From contig JAKSUQ010000003.1 in NCBI GenBank assembly GCA_024408855.1, forward strand, positions 1 to 64,000: DNA of 64,000 nucleotides. Direction: 5' to 3'. The position numbers and the translations under genes are program-made. The notes under the pieces are model-generated. The model had not been told where the DNA came from and made no database searches. It was given only the letters and a program-made list of their open reading frames with translations. Source of the stretch: a bacterium. GTDB lineage: Bacteria > Cyanobacteriota > Vampirovibrionia > Gastranaerophilales > Gastranaerophilaceae. Shown here piece after piece: positions 31,907 to 41,916 of the stretch (the first letter of the stretch is position 1; every line of letters begins with the position of its first letter).

Positions 31907-32281
31907 CTATTCTTCAAGGTTTAATATGCTTCCGATATGTTTTTCATCAAAATCATACGCATGGAGTAATTTTTCATTCCTTTTCGCTTCGGAAATTTGT
32001 TCTTTCACTACTGCCATATTTTCGGCAAGCATGCTTATATTCTTTTTTTCAAGTTCTCTTATTTGGCTAACAATTTCATCAACATTGTTTTTTTGTTCGA
32101 CTGTCAGTGTGAGATATTTTTGAATGCATTTACAGTTTAAAAATAAAGCCTCTCTTGATTTTAGCAAAGTAATAGCTTCATCAAAACGTTCCGAGTCTAT
32201 CATTTTTGAAATATTTTCAGAGCATGTTTTTATCTGAGAATATTGCAACATAAGTTGTTCATACTGCTGTTTATTCCGCAT
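31907..32281 (-). CDS. FliT-like flagellar protein
   Basis: This 124-residue all-helical, coiled-coil protein follows fliS with an 11-base overlap. Its size, charge pattern and position after fliS fit FliT, an export chaperone and regulator, but sequence similarity in this family is weak. I chose the ATG at 32281, preceded by GGGGATACGA; a longer frame from 32332 lies inside fliS. It is the last gene of the flaG-fliS-fliT-like cluster, followed by a structured gap before HU. Confidence 0.6.
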   Translation of the reverse strand: MRNKQQYEQLMLQYSQIKTCSENISKMIDSERFDEAITLLKSREALFLNCKCIQKYLTLTVEQKNNVDEIVSQIRELEKKNISMLAENMAVVKEQISEAKRNEKLLHAYDFDEKHIGSILNLEE

Positions 32282-32729
32282 TATTCGTATCCCCGTCTGA
32301 ATTTTTTGCTTGTTCCAGCATTGCTTCTTCAAGAGTGATTACGCCGGACTGAATTTCGATAGCTTTTTGAAATCCCCATCTAATGTTCATAAGGTCTTCC
32401 AAAACTTCATCAATCAACTTCATATCACGTGTTACGTTTGCTTTTATCAACTTCATAGCCATTTTATTGTACAAGCGAAAGAGTTGTTTAGAAACGGTAT
32501 TTCCGTTTTCCAAATCAATGGAACGCATCAATTCACGAATAATTTTTCTTGCTGATTCGATATTTGTTGAACGATCTGTTGCATTATTATCTTCAAGAGC
32601 AATTTTAGCTTTTTGTAAGAATTGTATTGCTCCGTCAAACAGCATAATCATGAGCTTTTCAGGAGTAGCGGTTGTAATGTTACTCGTTTGATATTGTTTT
32701 ATGTATTTGTTATATGGATTTGCTCCCAT
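32271..32729 (-). CDS. fliS: Flagellin export chaperone FliS
   Basis: This 152-residue four-helix bundle binds the C-terminus of flagellin and prevents premature assembly in the cytoplasm. The family N-terminus is clear (NPYNKYIKQYQTSNITTATPEKLMIMLFDGAIQFL), as are ESARKIIRELMRSID and RLYNKMAMKLIKAN. The C-terminus is longer and more acidic than usual. It directly follows flaG. Confidence 0.93.
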   Translation of the reverse strand: MGANPYNKYIKQYQTSNITTATPEKLMIMLFDGAIQFLQKAKIALEDNNATDRSTNIESARKIIRELMRSIDLENGNTVSKQLFRLYNKMAMKLIKANVTRDMKLIDEVLEDLMNIRWGFQKAIEIQSGVITLEEAMLEQAKNSDGDTNNAE

Positions 32730-33191
32730 TTATACCTTCTTATTTACAAATACGCCGGACGCCATATTTAGCTTCTTTACAAGATTTTGTAGTTCATTTC
32801 CGGAAATTGTTTCTATTAATCTGTCGGAATTGCTTTCATACAATTCTATTATATCATCTTTTGCATTTAATTTAACATAAAAATTTTTGTTAGGATTGTC
32901 AAGGTCTTCAATATCAAATTCAGGTTGATCATTTGTGGAATTTTCCTGAACGAAGCTGTCTTCAAAACTTTCTTCTTCTCCATTTGTATTTTGTTCCGGC
33001 GCTTCTTGTTTATTACCTTGTTCTTCTTCGTTTTTTTCTCTTATAGCACGATTTGTTTCAAGGGTTTGAATTTGTTTTGCATCATTTTTTGGATCCGATT
33101 GAACAACCTGTCCGGTCTTAGCATTAACTTCAGCAGAAGTAGACTCTTTAATGAGTCCGGTATTTGCCATTGATAATCCGTCCATGCCCAT
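32730..33191 (-). CDS. flaG: FlaG-family protein
   Basis: This 153-residue protein has an acidic disordered N-terminus rich in Glu, Gln and Asn. A C-terminal domain of about 50 residues (NFYVKLNAKDDIIELYESN, then IETISGNELQNLVKKL) matches the FlaG pattern, where the conserved part reads V-x-D-x-x-T/S-G-E-x-I-x-x-I. FlaG affects filament length or sits near FliD in other bacteria; the exact role is unclear. It abuts fliS (start one base after its stop region), forming a cluster. AAAGG lies about 10 nt upstream of the ATG. Confidence 0.8.
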   Translation of the reverse strand: MGMDGLSMANTGLIKESTSAEVNAKTGQVVQSDPKNDAKQIQTLETNRAIREKNEEEQGNKQEAPEQNTNGEEESFEDSFVQENSTNDQPEFDIEDLDNPNKNFYVKLNAKDDIIELYESNSDRLIETISGNELQNLVKKLNMASGVFVNKKV

Positions 33192-33270
33192 AGTTAAAAA
33201 CCTTTATTCTCTCTTTTTTCCATAATAGCACATTTTTGTTTTAAATCACAACAACAAATTAAAATGTATT

Positions 33271-33298
33271 TTGTATAAGTTGTTCATTATGTTATAAT
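33271..33298 (+). promoter_or_regulatory. Housekeeping promoter of the gene at 33332
   Basis: TTGTAT (33271-33276), 16 nt, TATAAT (33293-33298). GAGAGG then serves as the ribosome binding site, so this gene has a normal short leader. Confidence 0.55.
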
Positions 33299-33331
33299 AT
33301 TATAGTTTTAATAGTACGAGAGGCATACAGT

Positions 33332-34081
33332 ATGAGTAAGAGTCTATATTTGGGTTACAGAGATAAAATGTTAGCATTTCCTTTGTGGATTAAACAAACT
33401 ATATACTTAGATTTGTCAAAGGATTTGAATACATATTTAAGTAGTGAATTTTTGGATGTAGCCGAGGGCGAATTGTTTCATGTCTATAAACCTGAACTAT
33501 CTTCTCAGGGACAGAATGAATTGTTTACAAAAGAGTCCAAGTTTGATGAAAGCATATATTCTTTTTTGAATTGCTGTAATAAAGGGATGTCTTTAATTGA
33601 AATAGCAATTGAAAATAATTTTACGATGGAAGAAGTTTCTAAAGCATTTACATTCTGTAAAACCTCAAGATTTTTCTCTAAAGATGTTCCGGCTCTTGTA
33701 GCGGCGATAGCAGGTTTTATTGCAGGAAAGTACAGAACAGGTGAATATTTTATCAGGGCTGGTAAAATGACCATAGAACAATTGGATCAAGTTCTTAATA
33801 AACAGCAGGAAATGAACGACTCTGGAAAGCATGTCTTTATTGCGGAACTTATGGTGCAAATGGGTTTTGTAAGAGAATTGGATGTTAAAAGTATTATCTT
33901 TATGAAAGAAGAAGCAGGGAAGAGATTTTCTTTAAATTCTGAGGAATTACCTTCTATTGCTTTGGAAAAAGAGAGTTTTGATATAAGAGTTGAGAATACG
34001 AAATTGAAAGAAGAAAATGATATTCTTAAACAGAAAATGGATGCTCTGCTCACATTTATTAAAGAACATAAAGCGTGCTAA
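33332..34081 (+). CDS. Protein with a GspE-N-terminal-like domain and C-terminal coiled-coil
   Basis: This 249-residue cytoplasmic protein is of unknown function. The middle (about residues 140-195) reads GEYFIRAGKMTIEQLDQVLNK, then AELMVQMGFVRELDVKSIIF. This resembles the paired helical repeat at the N-terminus of type II secretion and type IV pilus ATPases (GspE/PilB), which binds regulatory ligands or partners. The last 35 residues form a coiled-coil. The first 130 residues are not recognised. The PHP gene starts at its stop codon, so the two are co-transcribed. Confidence 0.6.
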   Translation: MSKSLYLGYRDKMLAFPLWIKQTIYLDLSKDLNTYLSSEFLDVAEGELFHVYKPELSSQGQNELFTKESKFDESIYSFLNCCNKGMSLIEIAIENNFTMEEVSKAFTFCKTSRFFSKDVPALVAAIAGFIAGKYRTGEYFIRAGKMTIEQLDQVLNKQQEMNDSGKHVFIAELMVQMGFVRELDVKSIIFMKEEAGKRFSLNSEELPSIALEKESFDIRVENTKLKEENDILKQKMDALLTFIKEHKAC

Positions 34082-34083
34082 AA

Positions 34084-34923
34084 ATGAATGTCGATTTACA
34101 TCTGCACAGTAACTATTCAGACGGCAGTGATTCTGTTGAAGAGTTGGTGGAAAAACTTCGTAATGGCGATATTAAAATTTTTGCACTAACTGATCATGAT
34201 ACAGTATGCGGTTGTCAGGAAATTGTGCAAAAAAAACTGGCGAAAGATATAAAATTTGTTCAGGGAATAGAATTGACTTGTTCAGGCAACGGAGTTAACT
34301 GCCATTTATTAGGCTATAATTGTGATATCAACAATCAAACTCTTACCGGACTTATCAATAAAGGTAAAAAACTTCGCAGGATAAAACTGGATAAGAGGAT
34401 TAAATATCTTAAAGATGTGTGGAATATAGATTTAACTCAAAATGAAATTGATTGGCTTTATTCGAGAGAAAGTGTTGTTAAAACTCATATAGCAAACGTA
34501 TTGGTGAACAGGGGACTTGCACAAGATAATTTGTCTGCTATGAAGAAGTATTTAGACGGTTGTAAAACCGAAAAAACGAGATTTTCAATAGATGAAGCAA
34601 TCGATGCAATCATTACATCAGGCGGTATTCCGGTATTTGCTCATCCGTTAGGTGGTGAGGGGGAAAAACATTACACACCGAATGAATTTATGCCTATACT
34701 ATCCAAAATGATTAATTATGGAATAAAAGGTTTAGAATGTTATTATTCCCGATACACCGCAGAAGAAGCTACCTTTTTGGTTGAGTGTGCAAACAGGTTT
34801 AATTTATTTATTTCAGGCGGAAGTGATTATCACGGTTTCAACAAGGATATTTCAATCGGAAGATTAAGCTCGGATGGGAGCATAGTTCAATCGGAACAAT
34901 TAACAATAATTCAAGAGTTTTAA
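34084..34923 (+). CDS. PHP-domain phosphoesterase (RNase AM/TrpH-like)
   Basis: This 279-residue metal-dependent phosphoesterase belongs to the polymerase-and-histidinol-phosphatase superfamily. Metal ligands appear in order: DLHLHSNYSDG, ALTDHDT, GIELTC, FAHPLGG and SGGSDYHG. E. coli homologues act as 3',5'-nucleoside bisphosphate phosphatase and 5'-3' exoribonuclease; that activity is plausible here. I start at the ATG at 34084, just after the stop of the preceding gene; a GTG at 34075 is in frame. It ends sharing TTAA with the convergent gene. Confidence 0.88.
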   Translation: MNVDLHLHSNYSDGSDSVEELVEKLRNGDIKIFALTDHDTVCGCQEIVQKKLAKDIKFVQGIELTCSGNGVNCHLLGYNCDINNQTLTGLINKGKKLRRIKLDKRIKYLKDVWNIDLTQNEIDWLYSRESVVKTHIANVLVNRGLAQDNLSAMKKYLDGCKTEKTRFSIDEAIDAIITSGGIPVFAHPLGGEGEKHYTPNEFMPILSKMINYGIKGLECYYSRYTAEEATFLVECANRFNLFISGGSDYHGFNKDISIGRLSSDGSIVQSEQLTIIQEF

Positions 34924-35750
34924 CCCAACATAGCCACATTTGTCTTCCCAAATTTTGCGGATAAGTCGTCCAGATGGTGAACGATATAAAGATATGACTC
35001 CAAATCTTTTTCGTTTAAGTCAATAATTGCACCCCAATCAGTTCTGGCATGATGTGCGGCAATCATTCTTGCAACTCTTACAAAACCTGCATTCATGCAG
35101 ATAGAAAACCCGTATTGTGAGTGCGAAATCCATTCTTTTCGAAAAGTTTCATCATAGTCAATTAATCCTGACGCTGTATCAATTTTGTATTCGAAAATCT
35201 TACCAATATCGTGCAGAAGGCAAGCTGCATAGACTTCGTCCTTATTAACTTTTTGGAAAAAAATTGCCATATTTGCATCAGCATATTTTAAACATTCTGA
35301 TATGTGTACCAACAAGCCACCAATATAATTATGGTGCATCATTTTTGCGGCAGGTGCAATCAAAAGTGCCTCTTTATTTTTTGTATATATTTCGGAAATA
35401 AAAGTTCTCAGTTTGTCATCCTTAATTTTATTAATGTATTCAATAAGTTCGGCATATATTGAATTTCGTTCGGTTTCTTCCAATCCTGTTTTAGCTTCTT
35501 TTATTAATTCTAAGGAACTAACTAAACAGTTGTTGAACTTTTCATTAAAAGAACCGGATACGATGCGTAAGATATTTCCGCATCTGTATAATTTTGAATC
35601 TAATCGATTAAGCGTTTCTTCCCACAATATGCAATTTAAAATTTCTCCGCTTTCGACTTCTTTTAGTTGCAATTTCCCCATTTTTGTACCGGATTTGGTA
35701 TCTCCGATTGAAAAAGTTATAACTTCATAATTTGTTTCAGTGCTAAACAT
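34920..35750 (-). CDS. YhaM-like 3'-5' exoribonuclease (OB-fold plus HD domain)
   Basis: This 276-residue protein has an N-terminal nucleic-acid-binding OB-like domain (residues 1-80) and a C-terminal HD phosphohydrolase domain. Metal-site motifs are MMHHNYIGGLLVHISEC, LLHDIGKIFEY, HSQYGFSI, AAHHARTDWG and HHLDDLSAKF. The arrangement matches the YhaM/Cbf1 family of exonucleases known in Firmicutes. It is convergent with the PHP phosphoesterase, so two nucleotide-end-processing enzymes lie tail to tail. Confidence 0.85.
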   Translation of the reverse strand: MFSTETNYEVITFSIGDTKSGTKMGKLQLKEVESGEILNCILWEETLNRLDSKLYRCGNILRIVSGSFNEKFNNCLVSSLELIKEAKTGLEETERNSIYAELIEYINKIKDDKLRTFISEIYTKNKEALLIAPAAKMMHHNYIGGLLVHISECLKYADANMAIFFQKVNKDEVYAACLLHDIGKIFEYKIDTASGLIDYDETFRKEWISHSQYGFSICMNAGFVRVARMIAAHHARTDWGAIIDLNEKDLESYLYIVHHLDDLSAKFGKTNVAMLG

Positions 35751-35845
35751 ATTTACCTCCGCAATAATCGGATTATATCATAAAAGTTTTTAAAACTCCC
35801 TGTAAGGGGAATTAAATTTTTTATAATTAAGCGTATTATTATGAA

Positions 35846-37429
35846 ATGAAAGATATGAACTTACAAAATTGCCAATATAATAGTTGTACTTCAAGAGGAA
35901 TTTGTTCTGTCAATCCCAAAACTGCATCTTTACAAAATGTTTTAATTCTTTATCTTTATTTGATTTCTGAATATTGTCTTAAACTCTATCAAAAAGAAGC
36001 TGTTGATAATGAAACAATAGAAATGATACTTGAATGTATAACTGCAACCGTTTCGATACCGGAGTTTTCGGAGGAAATATTTTGGCAAAATATAAATAAA
36101 TTAAAAAATCTACTGCCACAACTTATAAACAAATACAACGAAATATATGAAAAAGCAGATTTTACGGAAGAAGATATTTTTTCTTCTGATATTTTTAAAC
36201 GAAGTAAGAATATAGTTGACGCAATTAATTTAGGAGAGGAACTTGCCAAAAAGTTTTCTGATAAATTTTCTTCAACTATAAGGGATCTATATAAACTAAT
36301 ACTTGTAATTGCCAAAAGTATCAGTTTGAATATGCTTGATTTAAAGAGCTTTGAACCAACAGATAATGACGGATTTCTAAAAGTGGTTGAAATCTTGAGC
36401 CTTATTAACAGCGGAACTGATGATGTTAATAAATTAAAAGAGGAACTTATCAAAGCATCAGAAACGAATTATTGTTTGATAAAAAAACTTCATCAAATGC
36501 ATGAAAATAAATATGGGAAACAGGAAATTACAACTGTTTCGTATACGACAGTACCTGCAAGTGCAGTTCTTGTCGTGGGATATAATATTAAAGAACTCGA
36601 AATAATTTTAGAGGCCTTGAAAAATACAAATATTGACGTGTATACCCATGGTGATATGATATTGGCTCATACATTTCCGAAGTTTAAAAAATATGAGGCT
36701 CTAAAAGGACAATATGGTTATGGTGTCGAAAATTGTTTGGTTGATTTTTCTACTTTTCCAGGCCCGATAATTTTAACAAAACATTCATTGCATAATATTG
36801 AAAATCTTTATCGTGGACGACTTTATACTACGGATGAAAACTTTAGTAAAGGTGTTATCAAAATTAATAATTATGACTTGACGGATGTTATAAGTACTGC
36901 ATATAAAATGAAAGGATTCAAAAAAGGAAAGATTTGCGAGGTATCTTTGGTGGGTTATGATTATAAAAAAGTCGACGAAGATATCAGGAATGCTCTTGAT
37001 TCGGATAAATATAAAAGAGTGTTTGTTTTTGGCGAAAGTAAATTTTGCGAACCTCAAAAAAGGTATTTTGAAAAGCTAATAAACATAGCAGATGAAGAAA
37101 CCCTTATAATTTCCTCTTCAAGAAGTTCTGACAAGAATAACTTAATACATATAAATTCTTGTTATGATCCTTTTGGAATAATTCGAATTGTTGATTTATT
37201 GAAAGATAGCAAAATTTCAATAAATATCTTTTTCCCCAAATGTAACCGTAATACAGTTGCCGAATGCATTTATATTTCAAACGTCTTAAAATTTAATGTT
37301 TTTATTGGTGAGTGTGCTCCGATTATGTTAAATCCGTCAATAAAGCGACTTTTAAATGAAACTTTTTCAATAATACCAATGACTACTCCAAAAGCTGATA
37401 TGGAAAAAATTCTGTTACAAGAATTTTAA
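35846..37429 (+). CDS. Hybrid-cluster protein (Hcp) homologue lacking most cluster ligands
   Basis: This 527-residue protein follows the hybrid-cluster protein fold over its whole length. The N-terminal SCTSRGICSVNPKTASLQN (Cys14, Cys20) aligns with the proximal Fe-S site, but only three cysteines (9, 14, 20) are seen where four are usual. The core keeps VYTHGDMILAH (His275) and TFPGPIILT. The Glu ligand before that and the Cys of the usual TxNC are replaced (KHSL), the GGCDG persulfide site is FGESK, and the TCGCGK site is SSSRSS. Family members reduce NO or hydroxylamine; this copy probably cannot form the hybrid cluster. It stands alone with weak initiation signals. Confidence 0.75.
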   Translation: MKDMNLQNCQYNSCTSRGICSVNPKTASLQNVLILYLYLISEYCLKLYQKEAVDNETIEMILECITATVSIPEFSEEIFWQNINKLKNLLPQLINKYNEIYEKADFTEEDIFSSDIFKRSKNIVDAINLGEELAKKFSDKFSSTIRDLYKLILVIAKSISLNMLDLKSFEPTDNDGFLKVVEILSLINSGTDDVNKLKEELIKASETNYCLIKKLHQMHENKYGKQEITTVSYTTVPASAVLVVGYNIKELEIILEALKNTNIDVYTHGDMILAHTFPKFKKYEALKGQYGYGVENCLVDFSTFPGPIILTKHSLHNIENLYRGRLYTTDENFSKGVIKINNYDLTDVISTAYKMKGFKKGKICEVSLVGYDYKKVDEDIRNALDSDKYKRVFVFGESKFCEPQKRYFEKLINIADEETLIISSSRSSDKNNLIHINSCYDPFGIIRIVDLLKDSKISINIFFPKCNRNTVAECIYISNVLKFNVFIGECAPIMLNPSIKRLLNETFSIIPMTTPKADMEKILLQEF

Positions 37430-37470
37430 AAATTTGTATGTTCTTGAATTTTTGTTGTATATTTAAACCT

Positions 37471-38289
37471 ATGAGAGAAATTTTTCGTATAACTAATAAG
37501 TATATTATTTTGGCAACACCGCTGATTTTATTTTCGCTTTTTTTAACAATATATACTGTAATTAGTAATCAGTCAGCAGGTTTGATTCATTCGGTCGTGA
37601 ATATGATTATAACTACAATTATGTTTGCGGCTTTTGTATCGGGATGGTTTAAAATGATTAAACTTGCGGTTTCAGCTTCATTGGTCGGAGAGCCAAATCT
37701 GCTTATAAAAGAGTTTCCGGCAGGTGTCGGAGAATATTTTTTGCCGGTTTTATCTTCTGTGCTTGTTCTTGCAGTTTTAAATATCTTGATTTTACTTGTT
37801 GCTGTTATATCCGGAAGTCATTTGATTGGTGAGGTCGGAATTACGCCTGAAGCGTTTTCCGGTGCATTAAGTAGTCAGCAATCTTTAACGACATTCCTTG
37901 GAGGATTATCACAGGAACAACTTACAAAATTAGGAATGTGGAATGTATACATGCTTGGTTGGGTTACTTTGATTTCTTTTTGTGAAATGCTATATTATCC
38001 GGTCATGATTTTTAAAACAAAGAATCCTTTCAGAGCGATAAGTATTTCGTTAAAAGAATTGTTTAGCAAATATTTTTTTAAAACGTTATGTGTTTTTGTT
38101 CTGATATTTGTTGTTAATTTTATTATTACAATTCCTGAGGTATTATTTTCTGCAAATTTAGTTGTTGGTTTCATAACGACAATGATTCGGTTTTATTTCT
38201 TTACCATAGTTGCAGTTGGACTCTTCTACTATTATTATCAGCAATTTGTAAAATCAAATCTTGGCAATAATATTGATACTTATATTTAA
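37471..38289 (+). CDS. Polytopic membrane protein, unknown
   Basis: The protein has 272 residues with about five membrane segments (near 10-35, 42-65, 90-115, 155-180 and 205-260) and an amphipathic C-terminus. No family is recognised; the layout loosely recalls DUF4013-type proteins. I start at the ATG at 37471 rather than 37438. TATATT (37458-37463), 18 nt after TTGTAT, places the transcription start at that ATG and predicts a leaderless mRNA. The end overlaps the convergent TPR gene by four bases (TTAA). Confidence 0.65.
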   Translation: MREIFRITNKYIILATPLILFSLFLTIYTVISNQSAGLIHSVVNMIITTIMFAAFVSGWFKMIKLAVSASLVGEPNLLIKEFPAGVGEYFLPVLSSVLVLAVLNILILLVAVISGSHLIGEVGITPEAFSGALSSQQSLTTFLGGLSQEQLTKLGMWNVYMLGWVTLISFCEMLYYPVMIFKTKNPFRAISISLKELFSKYFFKTLCVFVLIFVVNFIITIPEVLFSANLVVGFITTMIRFYFFTIVAVGLFYYYYQQFVKSNLGNNIDTYI

Positions 38290-40043
38290 GATAACCGTCT
38301 TATCATTTCGTGAGCATCTTCGTTATCTGGGAATATATCAGTAACTTTATTCAGTACTGCTAAGGCACTGTCATTTTCTTTCAATGCTTCATAGCATCTT
38401 GCCATATCCATAAGAACTGAAATACTTTTAGGAGATTTTTTACTAATGCTGCTAAAAATGTTAAGAGCCTGTTTGTAATTTCCAAGTTCATAATAGGTTA
38501 ATGCCAATGTATTCATTGTTTCTATATCAGGATTTTGTTCAACAGCTCTTATTAAATAAGGTTTTGCTTCTTCGTATTCTTTTCTTGCAAACAATATTCT
38601 TCCTGCACAAAATTGTATATATTCGTGATTAGGTTCAATTTTTATCGCTTTCATTATGTATTCATATGCACTGTCAACTTGATTTAGAACGAGTTTGTTT
38701 AATGCCATAAAAACGAGTGCCATAATATTTTCGGGCTGCAATTCGAGAGCTTCTGTGTAATATCTTTCAGCTTCTGTGTTTTTTGATATTGAATACAAGT
38801 AATTCCCGTATTCAAATATCGTTTCAAAATTATTTGGTTCAAGTTTAAGTGCAATTTCAAATTCTTCCTTTGCATAATCAAAAAGGCGTTTATTCAAAAA
38901 TATTATTGCCAAATCCTTATGTGCAGAAGCTGATTTAGGAGACATTCTTATAACTTTTTTAAGAATTTTTTCTGCTGTTTCTGTATCATTCAAACTTGAA
39001 GATAGAATTGCATATTCGTGTAATGTTTCCGAATTAGGTTTGTTTTTCAAAAGGATGTTATCGTATATTTCTTTTGCTTTATTCAATTTATTTGTTCTCA
39101 TATAGAGTGTTGCAAGTTTTTGAGCAGGAAGTATAAATTTAGGATTTACATAAACCATTTCTTCCAGCATTCTTATTGCGACATCAAATTCAAGCATGGC
39201 TTCATAACACATTACAATATTAAACTTGTAATTTTCTTTGCCGGGAAACATAGTTGCAAGGTTTTTGTAGTGTTTTAAAGCACAATCATAATCCTTAACT
39301 TTCATCTCTGACATTGCTAAAGCTACCAAAAATTTTTCATTGTCTTCGATTTCAACTGCTTTTTCAAGATATTTTATTGCTTCTTCGTGATTTTGTTTTA
39401 TTTGATAAATTGAGCCCAAATTATAGTATGTTGTTGCAAAATTAGGATTAATAGTTATTGCTTTTTGATAAATTTTAATAGCTTCGTCCATGTTGCCTAA
39501 AACGGTATAACAAGTTCCTATACTGTTTAAAATTTCTATTTTATTCGGAAAGAGTTTTAATGTTTGTTGGAAAGTTTTCAAAGCTCCGTTAAAATCTTTT
39601 ATATTCATTTTTGCTGTGCCGATTATGTAATAGTATGTATAATCAGCATTGTATTTTAGTGCTGTTTGTGCATATTTTACGGCATCCTCAAATGCACCTG
39701 TTCTTAGAAAAATTATGCATAATTTACTGTAAGCATCTTCATACTCCGGTCTTAAATCAATTACTTTGAGATATGCTGCTTTTGCAGAAGCTAATGCGGA
39801 AAGATTTTCGTAGCAATTTGCTAAATAAAACCAAGATGTTGCATCCTCTTGAGAAAATTTAACAACTGTTTCAAAATGTTTTTGGGCATTTGTCCAATTT
39901 CCCAAATTGACTTCGGTCAATCCTGCAAGTTTTAATAATTCTATATTATCAGGGGATGTACTAATAGCATCATTTATTAATATCTTTGCTTCATTAAATT
40001 GCTTATTGGCAATAAGCTCGGTAATCTTTTCCATATCATCCAT
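38286..40043 (-). CDS. Large tetratricopeptide-repeat protein
   Basis: These 585 residues are made almost wholly of about 16 TPR units, for example LKLAGLTEVNLGNWTNAQKH, AYSKLCIIFLRTGAFEDAVK and YNLGSIYQIKQNHEEAIKYL. There is no signal peptide, membrane segment or enzymatic domain, so it is a cytoplasmic scaffold. It begins five bases after the sigma factor stop, with GGAG within that gene's end, so it is co-expressed with rlmB and sigA. An O-GlcNAc-transferase-like catalytic part is absent. Confidence 0.9.
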   Translation of the reverse strand: MDDMEKITELIANKQFNEAKILINDAISTSPDNIELLKLAGLTEVNLGNWTNAQKHFETVVKFSQEDATSWFYLANCYENLSALASAKAAYLKVIDLRPEYEDAYSKLCIIFLRTGAFEDAVKYAQTALKYNADYTYYYIIGTAKMNIKDFNGALKTFQQTLKLFPNKIEILNSIGTCYTVLGNMDEAIKIYQKAITINPNFATTYYNLGSIYQIKQNHEEAIKYLEKAVEIEDNEKFLVALAMSEMKVKDYDCALKHYKNLATMFPGKENYKFNIVMCYEAMLEFDVAIRMLEEMVYVNPKFILPAQKLATLYMRTNKLNKAKEIYDNILLKNKPNSETLHEYAILSSSLNDTETAEKILKKVIRMSPKSASAHKDLAIIFLNKRLFDYAKEEFEIALKLEPNNFETIFEYGNYLYSISKNTEAERYYTEALELQPENIMALVFMALNKLVLNQVDSAYEYIMKAIKIEPNHEYIQFCAGRILFARKEYEEAKPYLIRAVEQNPDIETMNTLALTYYELGNYKQALNIFSSISKKSPKSISVLMDMARCYEALKENDSALAVLNKVTDIFPDNEDAHEMIRRLS

Positions 40044-40048
40044 ATTTA

Positions 40049-41050
40049 TTATGCTCCAAAATAATTTTTTAAATTTGAGGTTAAATTTTTGTTCTTACAC
40101 AGTTTTTTTAATTTTGAAATTGCACGATTTTCAATCTGTCTTATTCTTTCTCTGGAAACTCCGTAAATGGTACCAATTTCATCCAATGTCTTTTTGTTGC
40201 CATCGTTATTTAGTCCGAAACGCAATATCAAAATATCTCTTTCCTTTTGACTAAGCTGTGCAAGCATCTCATTGATATCTCCGAGCAAGCTCTCTTGAGA
40301 TACTAATGAATCCGGTGCAGCAAGTGATTCGTCAACGATATAATCGATTACTTTATTTGAATCGTCTTTTTGTCCTGTTGGAGTATCAATACTTATTGTA
40401 GATTGCGTAGATTTGATTATTGAAGACAACTTTGAAACAGAAATCCCTAACTTATCTGCAATCTCTTGTCTTACGGGAATTCTTCCCAATTCTGTTGTTA
40501 AATCCAATGTTGCACGCTTGATTTTATTTATTGATTCAATCAGGTGGATAGGCAGACGTATAATTCTTGCTTTGTCAGCGATAGCTCTTGTGATGGATTG
40601 TTGTATCCACCATGTTGCATAAGTCGAAAATTTATAACCTTTAGTGTAGTCAAATTTTTCCGTAGCACGAATTAGTCCCATGTTGCCTTCCTGAATTAGG
40701 TCTAAAAACGATAAACCACGCCCGATATATTTTTTTGCAATACTCACGACTAATCTAAGATTAGCATTGATTAAAACTTTTCTTGCGATTTCACTTTGAG
40801 TCTCGTATATTTTTTTAGCGACTTCAATTTCTTCTTCTTGAGAAAGCAACGGGATTTTGCCGATTTGTTGTAAATAAATTCTGACAGAATCATCAGAATT
40901 TACGGAATTGATACTTTCCTGAGTTTTAGGTTCTTCAATGGAGATGTTGTCATCATCTAAATCGGACAATTCTTCCATAGTGTTAAAATCTATACCTTCA
41001 TCAGAAATATCATCAGCTGTGATATTAAGAGTATTTTTACTTTTGCCCAT
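40049..41050 (-). CDS. sigA: RNA polymerase sigma factor, SigA/RpoD type
   Basis: This 333-residue sigma70 protein directs housekeeping transcription. Region 1.2 ([17 protein letters not shown]), region 2 ([32 protein letters not shown]), region 3 and region 4 ([26 protein letters not shown]) are complete. The N-terminus is short and acidic, as in cyanobacterial SigA rather than the long E. coli RpoD. The ATG at 41050 follows GAGGG at six nt. It starts inside the end of rlmB and precedes a TPR gene. It could be the primary sigma factor or a close group 2 relative. Confidence 0.92.
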   Translation of the reverse strand: MGKSKNTLNITADDISDEGIDFNTMEELSDLDDDNISIEEPKTQESINSVNSDDSVRIYLQQIGKIPLLSQEEEIEVAKKIYETQSEIARKVLINANLRLVVSIAKKYIGRGLSFLDLIQEGNMGLIRATEKFDYTKGYKFSTYATWWIQQSITRAIADKARIIRLPIHLIESINKIKRATLDLTTELGRIPVRQEIADKLGISVSKLSSIIKSTQSTISIDTPTGQKDDSNKVIDYIVDESLAAPDSLVSQESLLGDINEMLAQLSQKERDILILRFGLNNDGNKKTLDEIGTIYGVSRERIRQIENRAISKLKKLCKNKNLTSNLKNYFGA

Positions 41051-41816
41051 TTTTGCCCTCACATTGTTTATTTTTTATCAATTTTTGTCTTACACTTTCA
41101 AATAAGATTATAGCAGATGCATTGGAAACGTTTAAGGAATTAAAATTTGTTAACATTGGAATTTTTACTTTAAAATCAGCTAACTTTAGTAATGATGATG
41201 AAATTCCGGCATGTTCCGCTCCCATTATTAAAGCAAAATTCATATCTGTGTAATCAATATCATAGTAATTATCATTTGCATGATGATCTGAAGCAATTAC
41301 CCAAAAGTTCAATTCTTTCAATTTTTGGACAGCATTAACCAAACTGTTAACTTTTATTATAGAAATTCTGTTTATTGCACCGGCACTTGTTTTTTCTACG
41401 ACAGAATTAACCATTGCGTTCCTGTGGGATGGAATAATAATTCCGTTAACTCCGGCACAAACGGCGGAACGAATAATTGCTCCGAGATTGTGCGAATCTT
41501 CTACTCCGTCAAGAATAACCAATGAAGTGTAATCGTTTGTACTATTTTCTATAAAATTCTCAAGAGTTTCATATTTAATTGGTGAAAGTAATGCTACAAT
41601 TCCTTGATGTTTTGCATTTTCAGAAATTAAATCAAGTTTATCTTTTTTAACAAATTGAAATGTAATTCCGTTTGCTTTCGCCAAAGTCTTGATGTAGTCA
41701 AGTTTTTCGTCAGAATGTGCAGATTTGGAAATTAGTATTTTATTAAAATTTCTTTCACTCTTTTCGAGAGCTTCAATAATGGAATTTTTCCCATATATAT
41801 ATAAATTTTCAGACAT
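41037..41816 (-). CDS. rlmB: 23S rRNA 2'-O-ribose methyltransferase, TrmH/RlmB type
   Basis: This 259-residue SPOUT methyltransferase probably modifies the ribose of a conserved 23S guanosine. The substrate-binding N-terminal domain begins [17 protein letters not shown]. The knot region shows [18 protein letters not shown], a catalytic-type [15 protein letters not shown], [10 protein letters not shown] and [13 protein letters not shown]-like [14 protein letters not shown]. Other TrmH-family members have similar motifs, so the exact site is inferred. Its end overlaps the sigA start. Confidence 0.88.
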   Translation of the reverse strand: MSENLYIYGKNSIIEALEKSERNFNKILISKSAHSDEKLDYIKTLAKANGITFQFVKKDKLDLISENAKHQGIVALLSPIKYETLENFIENSTNDYTSLVILDGVEDSHNLGAIIRSAVCAGVNGIIIPSHRNAMVNSVVEKTSAGAINRISIIKVNSLVNAVQKLKELNFWVIASDHHANDNYYDIDYTDMNFALIMGAEHAGISSSLLKLADFKVKIPMLTNFNSLNVSNASAIILFESVRQKLIKNKQCEGKNGQK

Positions 41817-41916
41817 AAATCGCCTCGGTTAAAATAGTTTTTTTTAAATATCATCAATGCGTAGTATACAAACTTTTAATTTTATTGTACAATAAAAAAA
41901 AATAGGAAGAAAAAGC

